A DNA stretch of 13,815 nt from positions 1 to 13,815 of the forward strand of contig CAZDEH010000025.1 in assembly GCA_964504665.1 (NCBI GenBank), written 5' to 3'. Every line of letters starts with the position of its first letter. Position 1 is the stretch's first letter. Origin of the DNA: STC-54 sp964504665. GTDB taxonomy: Bacteria; Patescibacteriota; Microgenomatia; Daviesbacterales; UBA10151. Shown in pieces: positions 1 through 5,065 of the stretch. The notes under the pieces are model-generated. The model searched no databases. It was not told where the DNA came from and saw only the letters and a program-made list of their open reading frames with translations. The translations under genes and the position numbers were made by a program.

Positions 1-14
1 ATGACTCCATCCCA

Positions 15-28
15 CGACCTTACGGTCG
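15..28. repeat. Short inverted repeat CGACC-TTAC-GGTCG
   Basis: Five-base perfect arms flank the loop TTAC. The core GACCTTACGGT recurs exactly at 162-172, where the arms are ACC/GGT. Two exact 11-mers with internal dyad symmetry within 150 bp suggest copies of one small dispersed element. Confidence 0.55.
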
Positions 29-37
29 GGGATCTAA

Positions 38-151
38 GTTCGGAAGGTTAGAAAATGGCCTGTAAAAGAATTGGGAACATTTGATAAAATTGGCCCGGGG
101 CGTACTGCCCTTTTCCTTGCATCTATAGGAATAGACCCAAATACTCAATGA
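38..151 (+). pseudogene. Possible 3' remnant of an unidentified protein gene
   Basis: This 37-codon open frame ends in TGA at 149-151 and has protein-like composition, with a segment FDKIGPGRTALFLASIGIDP. There is no ATG start, and an in-frame TAA at 35-37 lies immediately upstream, next to the GACC-TTAC-GGTC inverted repeat at 15-28. One explanation is a coding 3' end whose frame was broken by insertion of the repeat. The alternative is chance. I do not recognise the family, so no function is given. Confidence 0.25.
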
Positions 152-161
152 ATCTACCCGT

Positions 162-172
162 GACCTTACGGT
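162..172. repeat. Second copy of the GACCTTACGGT repeat
   Basis: This is an exact 11-bp copy of bases 16-26. The symmetric core is ACC-TTAC-GGT. It lies 11 bp before another inverted repeat (184-202), so the region looks like a landing zone for small repeats. Confidence 0.5.
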
Positions 173-183
173 ATAATTTGTGC

Positions 184-202
184 TTCCACCTCGGGGGTGG
201 AA
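184..202. repeat. Inverted repeat TTCCACC-TCGGG-GGTGGAA
   Basis: Seven-base perfect arms surround a 5-nt loop. The CCACC/GGTGG core is shared with hairpins inside prmC at 4309-4323 and 4515-4527 and, less exactly, with the ychF insert at 13485-13497. This points to one family of palindromic elements dispersed through the chromosome. Confidence 0.55.
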
Positions 203-263
203 ATGTATTGACACCTGCGGTAACCTATAACTCAAGTATTAATTCGCTCATTTTCTAAAAATA

Positions 264-272
264 TGCGATAAT
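264..272 (+). promoter_or_regulatory. Extended -10 promoter for the hisS unit
   Basis: TGCGATAAT matches an extended -10 element (TGn followed by GATAAT, five of six to TATAAT). No good -35 is seen at the expected distance; a TTGACA at 208-213 is too far upstream. Transcription would start near 279-280, almost on the ATG at 280, so the transcript of the vestigial frame would be leaderless and hisS would have a leader of about 80 nt. Confidence 0.45.
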
Positions 273-279
273 TATTTGT

Positions 280-369
280 ATGAATAGGATCCAAGCACAA
301 ACATTAAAAGGATTTAGAGATCTGCCTGCCGGCAGGCAGGTTTTTTGCCGAAAAGAGGCTTATGTCTAA
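280..369 (+). pseudogene. Vestigial second hisS N-terminus, broken by a palindrome
   Basis: The frame from ATG 280 encodes IQAQTLKGFRD, matching residues 6-14 of the intact HisRS (IQTLKGFRD). An 18-bp palindrome (322-339) then intervenes. Beyond it, in a shifted frame, TTT TTG CCG restores the expected FLP of the family motif. Codons differ from those of the intact gene at the same residues (TTA/CTC, GGA/GGC, AGA/CGT, GAT/GAC), so this is not a recent tandem copy. The frame ends at TAA 367-369, overlapping the hisS ATG (362) by 8 nt, so it might act as a coupled leader cistron. It reads best as the relic of an older or foreign hisS start. Confidence 0.7.
322..346 (+). repeat. Perfect 18-bp palindrome followed by T6, terminator-like
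   Basis: CTGCCTGCCGGCAGGCAG (322-339) is self-complementary and is followed by TTTTTT (341-346). To my knowledge very similar palindromes recur in many Patescibacteria genomes. In RNA it would form a GC-rich hairpin before a U-run, as in an intrinsic terminator, between the predicted promoter and hisS. The T-run was probably part of the older Phe-Leu codons, so the resemblance may be accidental, but partial attenuation of hisS is possible. Confidence 0.6.
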
Positions 370-1576
370 TATGAAAATCCAAACACTCAAAGGCTTTCGT
401 GACTTTTTGCCTGAACAAGCTAATACCCGGGAATTTGTGGTGGGAAAAATTAAGCAAACTTTTAAGTCTTTTGGGTTTGAACCTTTAGAAACTCCTGCTT
501 TGGAATACACTGAGGTTTTAAAGGGAAAATATGGTGAAGAAGAAAAATTAATTTATAAATTTACAACTAAGGGTGGAGACGAAGTAGCTCTAAGGTATGA
601 TCAAACTGTCCCACTTGCAAGAGTAATTGCAGAATATCCACAACTTCCCAAACCATTTAAGAGATACCAAATCCAACCTGTGTGGCGGGGAGAAAATACT
701 CAAAAAGGAAGATACAGAGAACTTACACATTGTGATATCGATACCATTGGTTCAAATTCTCCTCTGGCTGATGCTGAAATTATCAGTTGCGCCTTAGCAA
801 CAGTTAAAAATTTGGGACTAAAAAGTGCTTATATGGAAATAAATGACCGCAATATTTTTCAAAGCTTAGAACCAAAATACATTTCAGCAATCGATAAACT
901 GAAAAAGATTGGTCAGGATGGAGTTGTGGCAGAACTGCAGCAAAAAGGTATGTCCAAAACACAAGCTGAGGAAATTTTAAATAAGCTAACTACCCAAGAA
1001 AAAACTCCGGTGTTACAGGAAATCTTTGCGGCACTTCTACAAATGGGCTTAAAAGAAGGTCAGGATTTTAAATTTATACCAACCTTAGCCCGGGGATTAG
1101 ATTATTATACCGGTCCAATCTTTGAACTAGTTTCTCCGGAATATGGCAACCTATCACTGGGCGGAGGTGGACGCTTCGATAAGTTGGTAGGAATTTATGC
1201 TGGCATAGACTCACCCGCCACTGGTTTTGCTTTTGGTTTTGACCGATTAGTAGAAGCACTAACAGAGCTTAATCTTTTACCTGCTACCCGTACTTCCACC
1301 ACAATTTTAGTCACAATTTTTTCACCTGATTTGACAAATAAGTCTTTAGAAATCAGTTCTTACCTCCGCTCGAACAATGTAAATACAGAGCTTTGGTTAG
1401 ATCCAGAAAATAAACTGGAGAAACAGCTTAAATATGCTGATCAAAAAGGAATTCCATATGTCATAATAATTGGTCCAGAAGAAATAAATCAAAATAAAGT
1501 TGTTTTAAAAAATTTAAGCAGTAAGAAGCAACAAACTCTCACTCTTGACGAAGTGGTCTCCGAACTGTCATCCTAA
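362..1576 (+). CDS. hisS: Histidyl-tRNA synthetase
   Basis: Charges tRNA-His with histidine using ATP in the cytoplasm. The 404-residue class II synthetase shows the N-terminal motif QTLKGFRDFLP (7-17), the ATP/adenylate region from TTKGGDEVALRYDQTVPLARV (about 68-88), motif 2 around QPVWRGENTQKGRYRE (105-120), the HisRS-specific box RGLDYYTG (244-251) and the motif 3 region GGGGRFDKL (267-275). An anticodon-binding domain follows from about residue 313. Length is near the family norm (about 420). Start: ATG 362 has GAGG only 3 nt upstream; ATG 371 (residue 4) is a reasonable alternative. A relic of another hisS start lies just upstream. The transporter gene follows after 5 nt, so the two are probably co-transcribed. 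Confidence 0.97.
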   Translation: MSNMKIQTLKGFRDFLPEQANTREFVVGKIKQTFKSFGFEPLETPALEYTEVLKGKYGEEEKLIYKFTTKGGDEVALRYDQTVPLARVIAEYPQLPKPFKRYQIQPVWRGENTQKGRYRELTHCDIDTIGSNSPLADAEIISCALATVKNLGLKSAYMEINDRNIFQSLEPKYISAIDKLKKIGQDGVVAELQQKGMSKTQAEEILNKLTTQEKTPVLQEIFAALLQMGLKEGQDFKFIPTLARGLDYYTGPIFELVSPEYGNLSLGGGGRFDKLVGIYAGIDSPATGFAFGFDRLVEALTELNLLPATRTSTTILVTIFSPDLTNKSLEISSYLRSNNVNTELWLDPENKLEKQLKYADQKGIPYVIIIGPEEINQNKVVLKNLSSKKQQTLTLDEVVSELSS

Positions 1577-1581
1577 TATTA

Positions 1582-2613
1582 ATGTCATCAACAATTATAA
1601 AAAAAGGTTGGCCTTATCTTGCTTTAGTCCTAGCACATGCTATTTGGGGGGTGAACTTTATCATCGTCAAACTAACCCTTCAGGAAATTCCTCCCATGAC
1701 CTTAGCTTTTTTTAGATTTAGTTTGGCAAGCTTGCTGTTGCTACCATTTCTTGTTATTTCAAATGAACCTCCATGGACAAATATCTGTAGAATATTCCGC
1801 TTTCTGCCTAAAATCCAAACTTCACAGAAAAATAGCCTTGATGAATTAGAGGGAAAAACGGAAAAATTTATCCGAAAAGAAGATCTTCCCAAAATTGTGA
1901 TCATTAGTATTCTGATGGTTGGTTTAAATATTGCCCTTTTCTTGACGGGTATTTCAAAAACCGATGTTATTTCCGCTTCAGTTTTAACCATGATTATTCC
2001 GGTTATCTCTGTTATTTTAGGTTGGAGCATTATGAAAGAAAAAATTTATGTGGTAAATATTTTCGGAATCTTAGCCGGACTAATTGGAGCTATTGCTGTC
2101 TTGGGGATCCCTTTAATTCCAATTGGGGCAGGATTCGGTAATAATGCTATGGTCGGGAATTTCTTGATTATTTTATCCTCTATTTCCTGGGTTATCGGAG
2201 CGCTACTTTCAAAACAAATCTTGAAAAAATACTCAACGCTCACAATTACCTATATGGTTTTTTTGATTGGAGCGTTTATTTTTCTTATTCCGGCAATAAA
2301 TGAATTTTTGCAAAATCCAGCTTGGTTTAGTCATGTTACTTATTTTGGTATATTTGGGATTGTTTATATGACTCTAGCTTCTTCTATTTCGGCATATTTT
2401 CTGTTTCAATGGGGACTGGATCAACTTGGTGTTACTAAGGCAGACCTTTTTCAGTATATTGAACCGGTTATCGCTATCAGTTTGGGTATTTTAATCTTAG
2501 GAGAAAAACTCCGGTTTTCTTTTGTTATTGGCACAGTTTTAATCATTTTAGGGGTTTACTGGAGTACTTTGGCCAAAGAAGCGCACAAACACCACAAGGC
2601 TCACAGGCATTGA
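1582..2613 (+). CDS. EamA/DMT-superfamily membrane transporter
   Basis: An integral membrane protein of the drug/metabolite transporter superfamily, with two EamA repeats of about five helices each. The first repeat opens with a hydrophobic segment containing HAIWGVNFIIVKLTL, the usual EamA start; the second opens with SSISWVIGALLSKQIL. Near the C-terminus FQYIEPVIAISLGILILGE is the characteristic late EamA motif. At 343 residues it is longer than usual (about 290): the loop after the second helix is enlarged by roughly 35 polar residues (about 60-97), and the tail is rich in histidine and lysine. The substrate cannot be told from sequence. It follows hisS by 5 nt with no visible ribosome-binding site, consistent with coupled translation. 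Its TGA stop overlaps the -35 box of the rpmE promoter. Confidence 0.88.
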   Translation: MSSTIIKKGWPYLALVLAHAIWGVNFIIVKLTLQEIPPMTLAFFRFSLASLLLLPFLVISNEPPWTNICRIFRFLPKIQTSQKNSLDELEGKTEKFIRKEDLPKIVIISILMVGLNIALFLTGISKTDVISASVLTMIIPVISVILGWSIMKEKIYVVNIFGILAGLIGAIAVLGIPLIPIGAGFGNNAMVGNFLIILSSISWVIGALLSKQILKKYSTLTITYMVFLIGAFIFLIPAINEFLQNPAWFSHVTYFGIFGIVYMTLASSISAYFLFQWGLDQLGVTKADLFQYIEPVIAISLGILILGEKLRFSFVIGTVLIILGVYWSTLAKEAHKHHKAHRH

Positions 2614-2638
2614 GATTTAGCTTACCCTTTGATATAAT
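2610..2638 (+). promoter_or_regulatory. Promoter of rpmE-prfA-prmC (TTGAGA-17-TATAAT)
   Basis: TTGAGA (2610-2615) and TATAAT (2633-2638) are separated by 17 bp. Transcription should start near 2645, only about 5 nt before the rpmE ATG at 2650, giving an almost leaderless mRNA. The -35 box overlaps the TGA stop (2611-2613) of the transporter gene, so gene end and promoter are compressed together. Confidence 0.75.
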
Positions 2639-2649
2639 TTCAAAATTGT

Positions 2650-2976
2650 ATGAAAGCAAATATTCATCCGACCTATTACAAAGATGCTAAAATCAGCTGT
2701 GTCTGTGGAAATACTTTTACAGCTGGTTCAACCCTACCGGAAATAAGGGTGGAAATTTGTAGTGCTTGTCATCCGTTTTTTACAGGAACACAAAAATTTG
2801 TTGATACCCAGGGCCAGGTTGAAAAGTTTGGTAAAACCCTGGAGATCGCCAAATCGAAAAAAGTTGAAAGAGAAAGAATATTGGCAAACCGTGCTATGAA
2901 AATTCAAACCGAAAAAACTGAAAAACCTACTCTCCGTGATCTGTTAATGCAAGCCCGCAAAAAAAATGCTTCTTAG
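2650..2976 (+). CDS. rpmE: 50S ribosomal protein L31, zinc-binding type, with C-terminal extension
   Basis: A component of the large ribosomal subunit. The first 65 residues carry the L31 pattern: KANIHPTYY at the start, two zinc-ligand pairs (C17, C19 and C37, C40) and the HPFFTGTQKFVDTQGQVEKF signature (41-60), so it is the zinc-containing form. The family is usually about 70 residues; this one has 108 because of a Lys/Glu-rich, probably helical tail (about 66-108) that could contact rRNA. That role is inference. The predicted promoter leaves almost no 5' leader and no Shine-Dalgarno is visible. The TAG stop directly abuts the ATG of prfA, linking L31 with release factor 1 as in many bacteria. 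Confidence 0.95.
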   Translation: MKANIHPTYYKDAKISCVCGNTFTAGSTLPEIRVEICSACHPFFTGTQKFVDTQGQVEKFGKTLEIAKSKKVERERILANRAMKIQTEKTEKPTLRDLLMQARKKNAS

Positions 2977-3933
2977 ATGGACTCTTATCTAAAACAACAA
3001 TTAGATGAAATAGAACAAAAAATTTCCCAGGCTAACGAACTTCTGGATGATCCCCAACTGGCTGATTTAGCAAAAATGGAAATAGCAGAACTCGAGGCCC
3101 AAAAACAAGAATTAATGTCTGCCGACTACAGTCTACCGTCTTCCGCTGCGGAAGTCGGCTCGCCTCGCGAAGCGGGAAGTCAGAAGTCGGAAGTCGATAT
3201 CAACCCAAACATTGCTGTACTTGAAATCAGATCTGCAGCGGGAGGAGATGAAGCTGGTCTGTTTGCCGAAGATCTTTTGCGGATGTACACCAGATTCATC
3301 CAAAACAATAACTGGAAGATGGAAGAATTATCCCGTTCCGAAGGAAAATTAGGCCAAATTAAAGAAATCGTTTTAAAAGTTAGCGGTAAATCAGCTTATG
3401 ATAATCTAAAATTTGAATCTGGAGTACACCGTGTCCAAAGAGTGCCAGAAACAGAATCCAGTGGCAGAATTCATACCTCTACTGCTACAGTAGCAGTATT
3501 ACCTGAGGTTTCCTCTACTGAAGTGTATATTAACCCGTCTGATATTGAATTTGAAGCTTTCAGATCTGGTGGTGCCGGAGGACAAAATGTGAATAAAGTA
3601 AACACCGCAGTACGTGTTAAACATATACCTACAGACATTGTAGTTACAGCCCAAACTGAACGCTCTCAGCTTCAAAACAGGGAAAATGCCATGAGCTTAC
3701 TTAGGGCAAAACTTTGGGATATTAGTAATGCGCAAAAAATGAAACAAATTGGTGGAGAAAGATATTCACAAATTGGTAGTGGTGACAGATCAGAAAAAAT
3801 TAGAACTTATAATTACCCGCAAAACAGAGTTACTGATCACCGAATAAATAAATCCTGGCATAATCTGGAAAATATTTTGGAAGGGCATTTAGCACCAATA
3901 ATTAAAGCTCTGAGAGACGCAGAAAATGGATAA
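2977..3933 (+). CDS. prfA: Peptide chain release factor 1
   Basis: Reads UAA and UAG stop codons in the ribosomal A site and triggers peptide release. The GGQ motif is at 201-203 within RSGGAGGQNVNKVNTAVRV. The stop-codon reading tripeptide is PET (157-159, within RVPETESSGRIHTS), the PxT type of RF1, not the SPF of RF2. At 318 residues it is shorter than E. coli RF1 (360) because the N-terminal helical domain is reduced to about 48 residues. Residues about 49-74, between that domain and the core starting at VLEIRSAAGGDEA, are encoded by a repeat-derived insert (3121-3198). The gene begins right after the rpmE stop and overlaps prmC, whose product modifies its GGQ glutamine, by 8 nt. Confidence 0.97.
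   Translation: MDSYLKQQLDEIEQKISQANELLDDPQLADLAKMEIAELEAQKQELMSADYSLPSSAAEVGSPREAGSQKSEVDINPNIAVLEIRSAAGGDEAGLFAEDLLRMYTRFIQNNNWKMEELSRSEGKLGQIKEIVLKVSGKSAYDNLKFESGVHRVQRVPETESSGRIHTSTATVAVLPEVSSTEVYINPSDIEFEAFRSGGAGGQNVNKVNTAVRVKHIPTDIVVTAQTERSQLQNRENAMSLLRAKLWDISNAQKMKQIGGERYSQIGSGDRSEKIRTYNYPQNRVTDHRINKSWHNLENILEGHLAPIIKALRDAENG
3121..3198. repeat. In-frame palindromic/tandem repeat insert in prfA
   Basis: About 78 bp encode residues 49-74, with no counterpart in usual RF1. It contains a hairpin CTTCCG-CTG-CGGAAG (3140-3154), an imperfect 14-bp palindrome around TCGCGA (3161-3174), and the heptamer GGAAGTC at 3150, 3175 and 3189 with a variant AGAAGTC at 3182. It is more GC-rich than the surrounding gene. 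The insert length is a multiple of three and carries no stop, so RF1 stays open. The exact boundaries are approximate. Confidence 0.7.
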
Positions 3934-4672
3934 GCCTGACGCTTATACAAAAGGGTGCGTCGAGTTTTATAAACTCAGGTTTAAGGTTACTCCTGATGTT
4001 TTGATCCCCAGACCAGAAACAGAATTGTTGGTAGATGAGATCTTGGCTTTTTTAAAAACCAATAACCATCAGCTAATAACTATCCTAGACCTTGGCACTG
4101 GCTCAGGCAATATTGCCATTTCTATTGCCAAAAACCTTAATTTAAATCCCACCTCTGGTGTGGGAGTAAAAATTATAGCAACTGACATTTCTAAAAAAGT
4201 ATTAAAAATAGCAGAGCAAAATGCCAAACTTCAGGGGGTAAAAGACAAAATAACTTTCATTCAAAGTAACTTACTATCAGCCTTTTTCAATTCTTCAGCT
4301 TTACGATGCCACCCCAGGGGTGGACATTCGAGGAATTTTACCTTACAGGATATTGATATCATTGTAACTAATTTGCCATATATACCTTCTGCCAGAATTC
4401 CCTATTTAGATTCTTCTGTCAAAGATTTTGAACCACACCTTGCCCTTGATGGTGGAAAGGATGGCTTTGATCTGTACAGAAAATTATTTCAACAGATCAA
4501 TAAGTTTAGCCTTCCACCTCGAAGGTGTAAACCTAAACTTATTTTAGGTGAAATTGATTATACACATGGAGAATTAGCAGCTATTGAAGCCTCAAAATAT
4601 TTTCCAGAGGCTAACATAGAAGTTAAAAAAGACTTAACCCACAGACAAAGGATACTATTAGTTAACTTCTAG
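3926..4672 (+). CDS. prmC: Release factor glutamine N5-methyltransferase, N-terminally shortened
   Basis: Transfers a methyl group from S-adenosylmethionine to the glutamine of the GGQ motif in release factors. The SAM-binding loop DLGTGSGNIAIS lies at 55-66, the ATDIS acidic strand at 85-89, and the catalytic tetrapeptide appears as NLPY (149-152) instead of the usual NPPY, with the family segment VLIPRPETELLV at 25-36. It has 248 residues against about 277 in E. coli, and most of the N-terminal helical domain that grips the release factor is missing. Three hairpin-forming segments interrupt the frame without breaking it (near residues 75-80, 122-138 and 192-206). The 8-nt overlap with prfA supports this start. 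Its stop shares the palindrome CTAG with the stop of the convergent small gene. Confidence 0.93.
   Translation: MDKPDAYTKGCVEFYKLRFKVTPDVLIPRPETELLVDEILAFLKTNNHQLITILDLGTGSGNIAISIAKNLNLNPTSGVGVKIIATDISKKVLKIAEQNAKLQGVKDKITFIQSNLLSAFFNSSALRCHPRGGHSRNFTLQDIDIIVTNLPYIPSARIPYLDSSVKDFEPHLALDGGKDGFDLYRKLFQQINKFSLPPRRCKPKLILGEIDYTHGELAAIEASKYFPEANIEVKKDLTHRQRILLVNF
4148..4164. repeat. Small hairpin CCCAC...GTGGG within prmC
   Basis: CCCAC (4148-4152) and GTGGG (4160-4164) form arms around CTCTGGT; an alternative stem is CACC/GGTG around TCT. It encodes the PTSGVG stretch (75-80), just before the second strand of the methyltransferase fold, where a loop insertion would be tolerated. The CCACC/GGTG core resembles the other prmC hairpins. 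Confidence 0.4.
4289..4337. repeat. Palindromic element within prmC, CCACCCC-A-GGGGTGG core
   Basis: The core has perfect 7-bp arms (4309-4315 and 4317-4323). ATG/CAT extend it with one bulged base, and outer segments AATTCTTC (4289-4296) and GAGGAATT (4330-4337) pair at 7 of 8 positions. It encodes about residues 122-138 (including HPRGG) just before the NLPY motif, where the family normally has a short loop. A close relative of the core (CACCCCAGGGGTGG on the minus strand) lies in the ychF insert. Confidence 0.7.
4499..4543. repeat. 45-bp compound hairpin within prmC
   Basis: Outer 11-bp arms AATAAGTTTAG (4499-4509) and CTAAACTTATT (4533-4543) are exact reverse complements. An inner stem CACCT-CGA-AGGTG (4515-4527) belongs to the CCACC/GGTGG type. 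It encodes the segment around KFSLPPRRCKPKL (193-205), which is normally a short linker. Of the prmC elements this has the clearest full-length dyad symmetry. Confidence 0.7.
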
Positions 4673-4935
4673 CGGTGCAAGGCATTATTTATAAAATCAG
4701 CTACAAAAGTTCTTGCCCCTTCAAATAATTTCTGCCTAAATGACCGTGGATGAGCTGTCTCTTCCAACCTAGTATTCGCTTGAGTTGCTTTCTCCCGAAC
4801 CATTCTAGCCATTGTGTTAGCTCTAAATTTTTCCTCTTCTATTTGGGCTCTTTCTAATTGTGACATTCTAGGATTTGGAGCTTCTTTTTGCGACTCAATT
4901 GATGCTCCGTCTTGTATTTCTTCTTCTTTGCCCAT
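4669..4935 (-). CDS. Small charged protein of unknown function
   Basis: I do not recognise this 88-residue protein. It is highly charged, with no cysteine and no membrane segment. The first 20 residues are acidic and probably disordered, about residues 25-58 are Glu/Arg/Gln/Ala-rich and likely helical (possibly a coiled coil), and the C-terminus FVADFINNALHR (77-88) looks like an amphipathic helix. Start: ATG 4935 is preceded 5 nt upstream by AGAGGTGA, a strong Shine-Dalgarno; an in-frame GTG at 4944 lies inside that Shine-Dalgarno and is probably not the start. It has its own near-consensus promoter with an overlapping palindrome. It is divergent from pyrH and convergent with prmC, sharing CTAG at the stops. 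Strong expression and regulation are inferences from these signals. Confidence 0.72.
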   Translation of the reverse strand: MGKEEEIQDGASIESQKEAPNPRMSQLERAQIEEEKFRANTMARMVREKATQANTRLEETAHPRSFRQKLFEGARTFVADFINNALHR

Positions 4936-4969
4936 TTTGTTCACCTCTTTTCTATGATTAATATCTACC

Positions 4970-4983
4970 TAGTAAATTTACTA
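4970..4983. promoter_or_regulatory. 14-bp palindrome over the -10 box, candidate operator
   Basis: TAGTAAATTTACTA is perfectly self-complementary. It overlaps four bases of the minus-strand -10 box (4980-4985) and covers the expected transcription start near 4973. A repressor bound here would block the small charged gene; whether the divergent pyrH promoter 40 bp away is affected is unknown. AT-rich palindromes can occur by chance. Confidence 0.4.
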
Positions 4984-5008
4984 TAGTGTTTAACTCTGGG
5001 ACTGTCAA
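4980..5008 (-). promoter_or_regulatory. Promoter of the small charged gene (TTGACA-17-TATAGT)
   Basis: On the minus strand a consensus TTGACA (5003-5008) is followed after 17 bp by TATAGT (4980-4985). This is the best match to the housekeeping sigma promoter in the window. It predicts a leader of about 38 nt containing a good Shine-Dalgarno, unlike the nearly leaderless neighbours. Confidence 0.75.
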
Positions 5009-5019
5009 GGAAATTGCCG

Positions 5020-5049
5020 TTGTAAACTCGAGTTAAATTGGTTTATAAT
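5020..5049 (+). promoter_or_regulatory. Promoter of pyrH (TTGTAA-18-TATAAT)
   Basis: TTGTAA (5020-5025) and TATAAT (5044-5049) are spaced 18 bp apart, 16 nt before the pyrH ATG. AAGG (5055-5058) lies 7 nt from the ATG, but the expected start of transcription (about 5056) would fall inside it. The promoter is back-to-back with that of the small minus-strand gene. Confidence 0.7.
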
Positions 5050-5065
5050 TTTTGAAGGCAAAATT

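Larger units (their letters stand above)
1..279. other. Repeat-rich stretch upstream of hisS without a convincing complete gene
   Basis: No complete gene is supported here. The stretch holds several short inverted repeats (15-28, 163-172, 184-202, and ACC-TGC-GGT at 213-221) and an 11-bp direct repeat GACCTTACGGT at 16-26 and 162-172. The minus-strand open frame over 20-235 reads through these repeats and includes the residues HPRGG, a typical translation of the CCACC/GGTGG palindrome, so I regard it as non-genic. A short plus-strand frame (38-151) could be the tail of a decayed gene and is listed separately. The promoter of the hisS unit is near the right end. Confidence 0.6.

Noticed and set aside
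208..231. TTGACA (208-213) with TATAAC (226-231) as the hisS promoter
   Set aside because: The spacer is only 12 bp, too short for a sigma-70 type promoter; the extended -10 at 264-272 is better.
20..235. Minus-strand open frame of 71 codons upstream of hisS
   Set aside because: It runs through several palindromic repeats, includes the repeat-type residues HPRGG, and shows no ribosome-binding site or protein-family pattern.
4936..4944. GTG start at 4944 for the small charged gene
   Set aside because: The GTG is part of the Shine-Dalgarno AGAGGTGA that serves ATG 4935.
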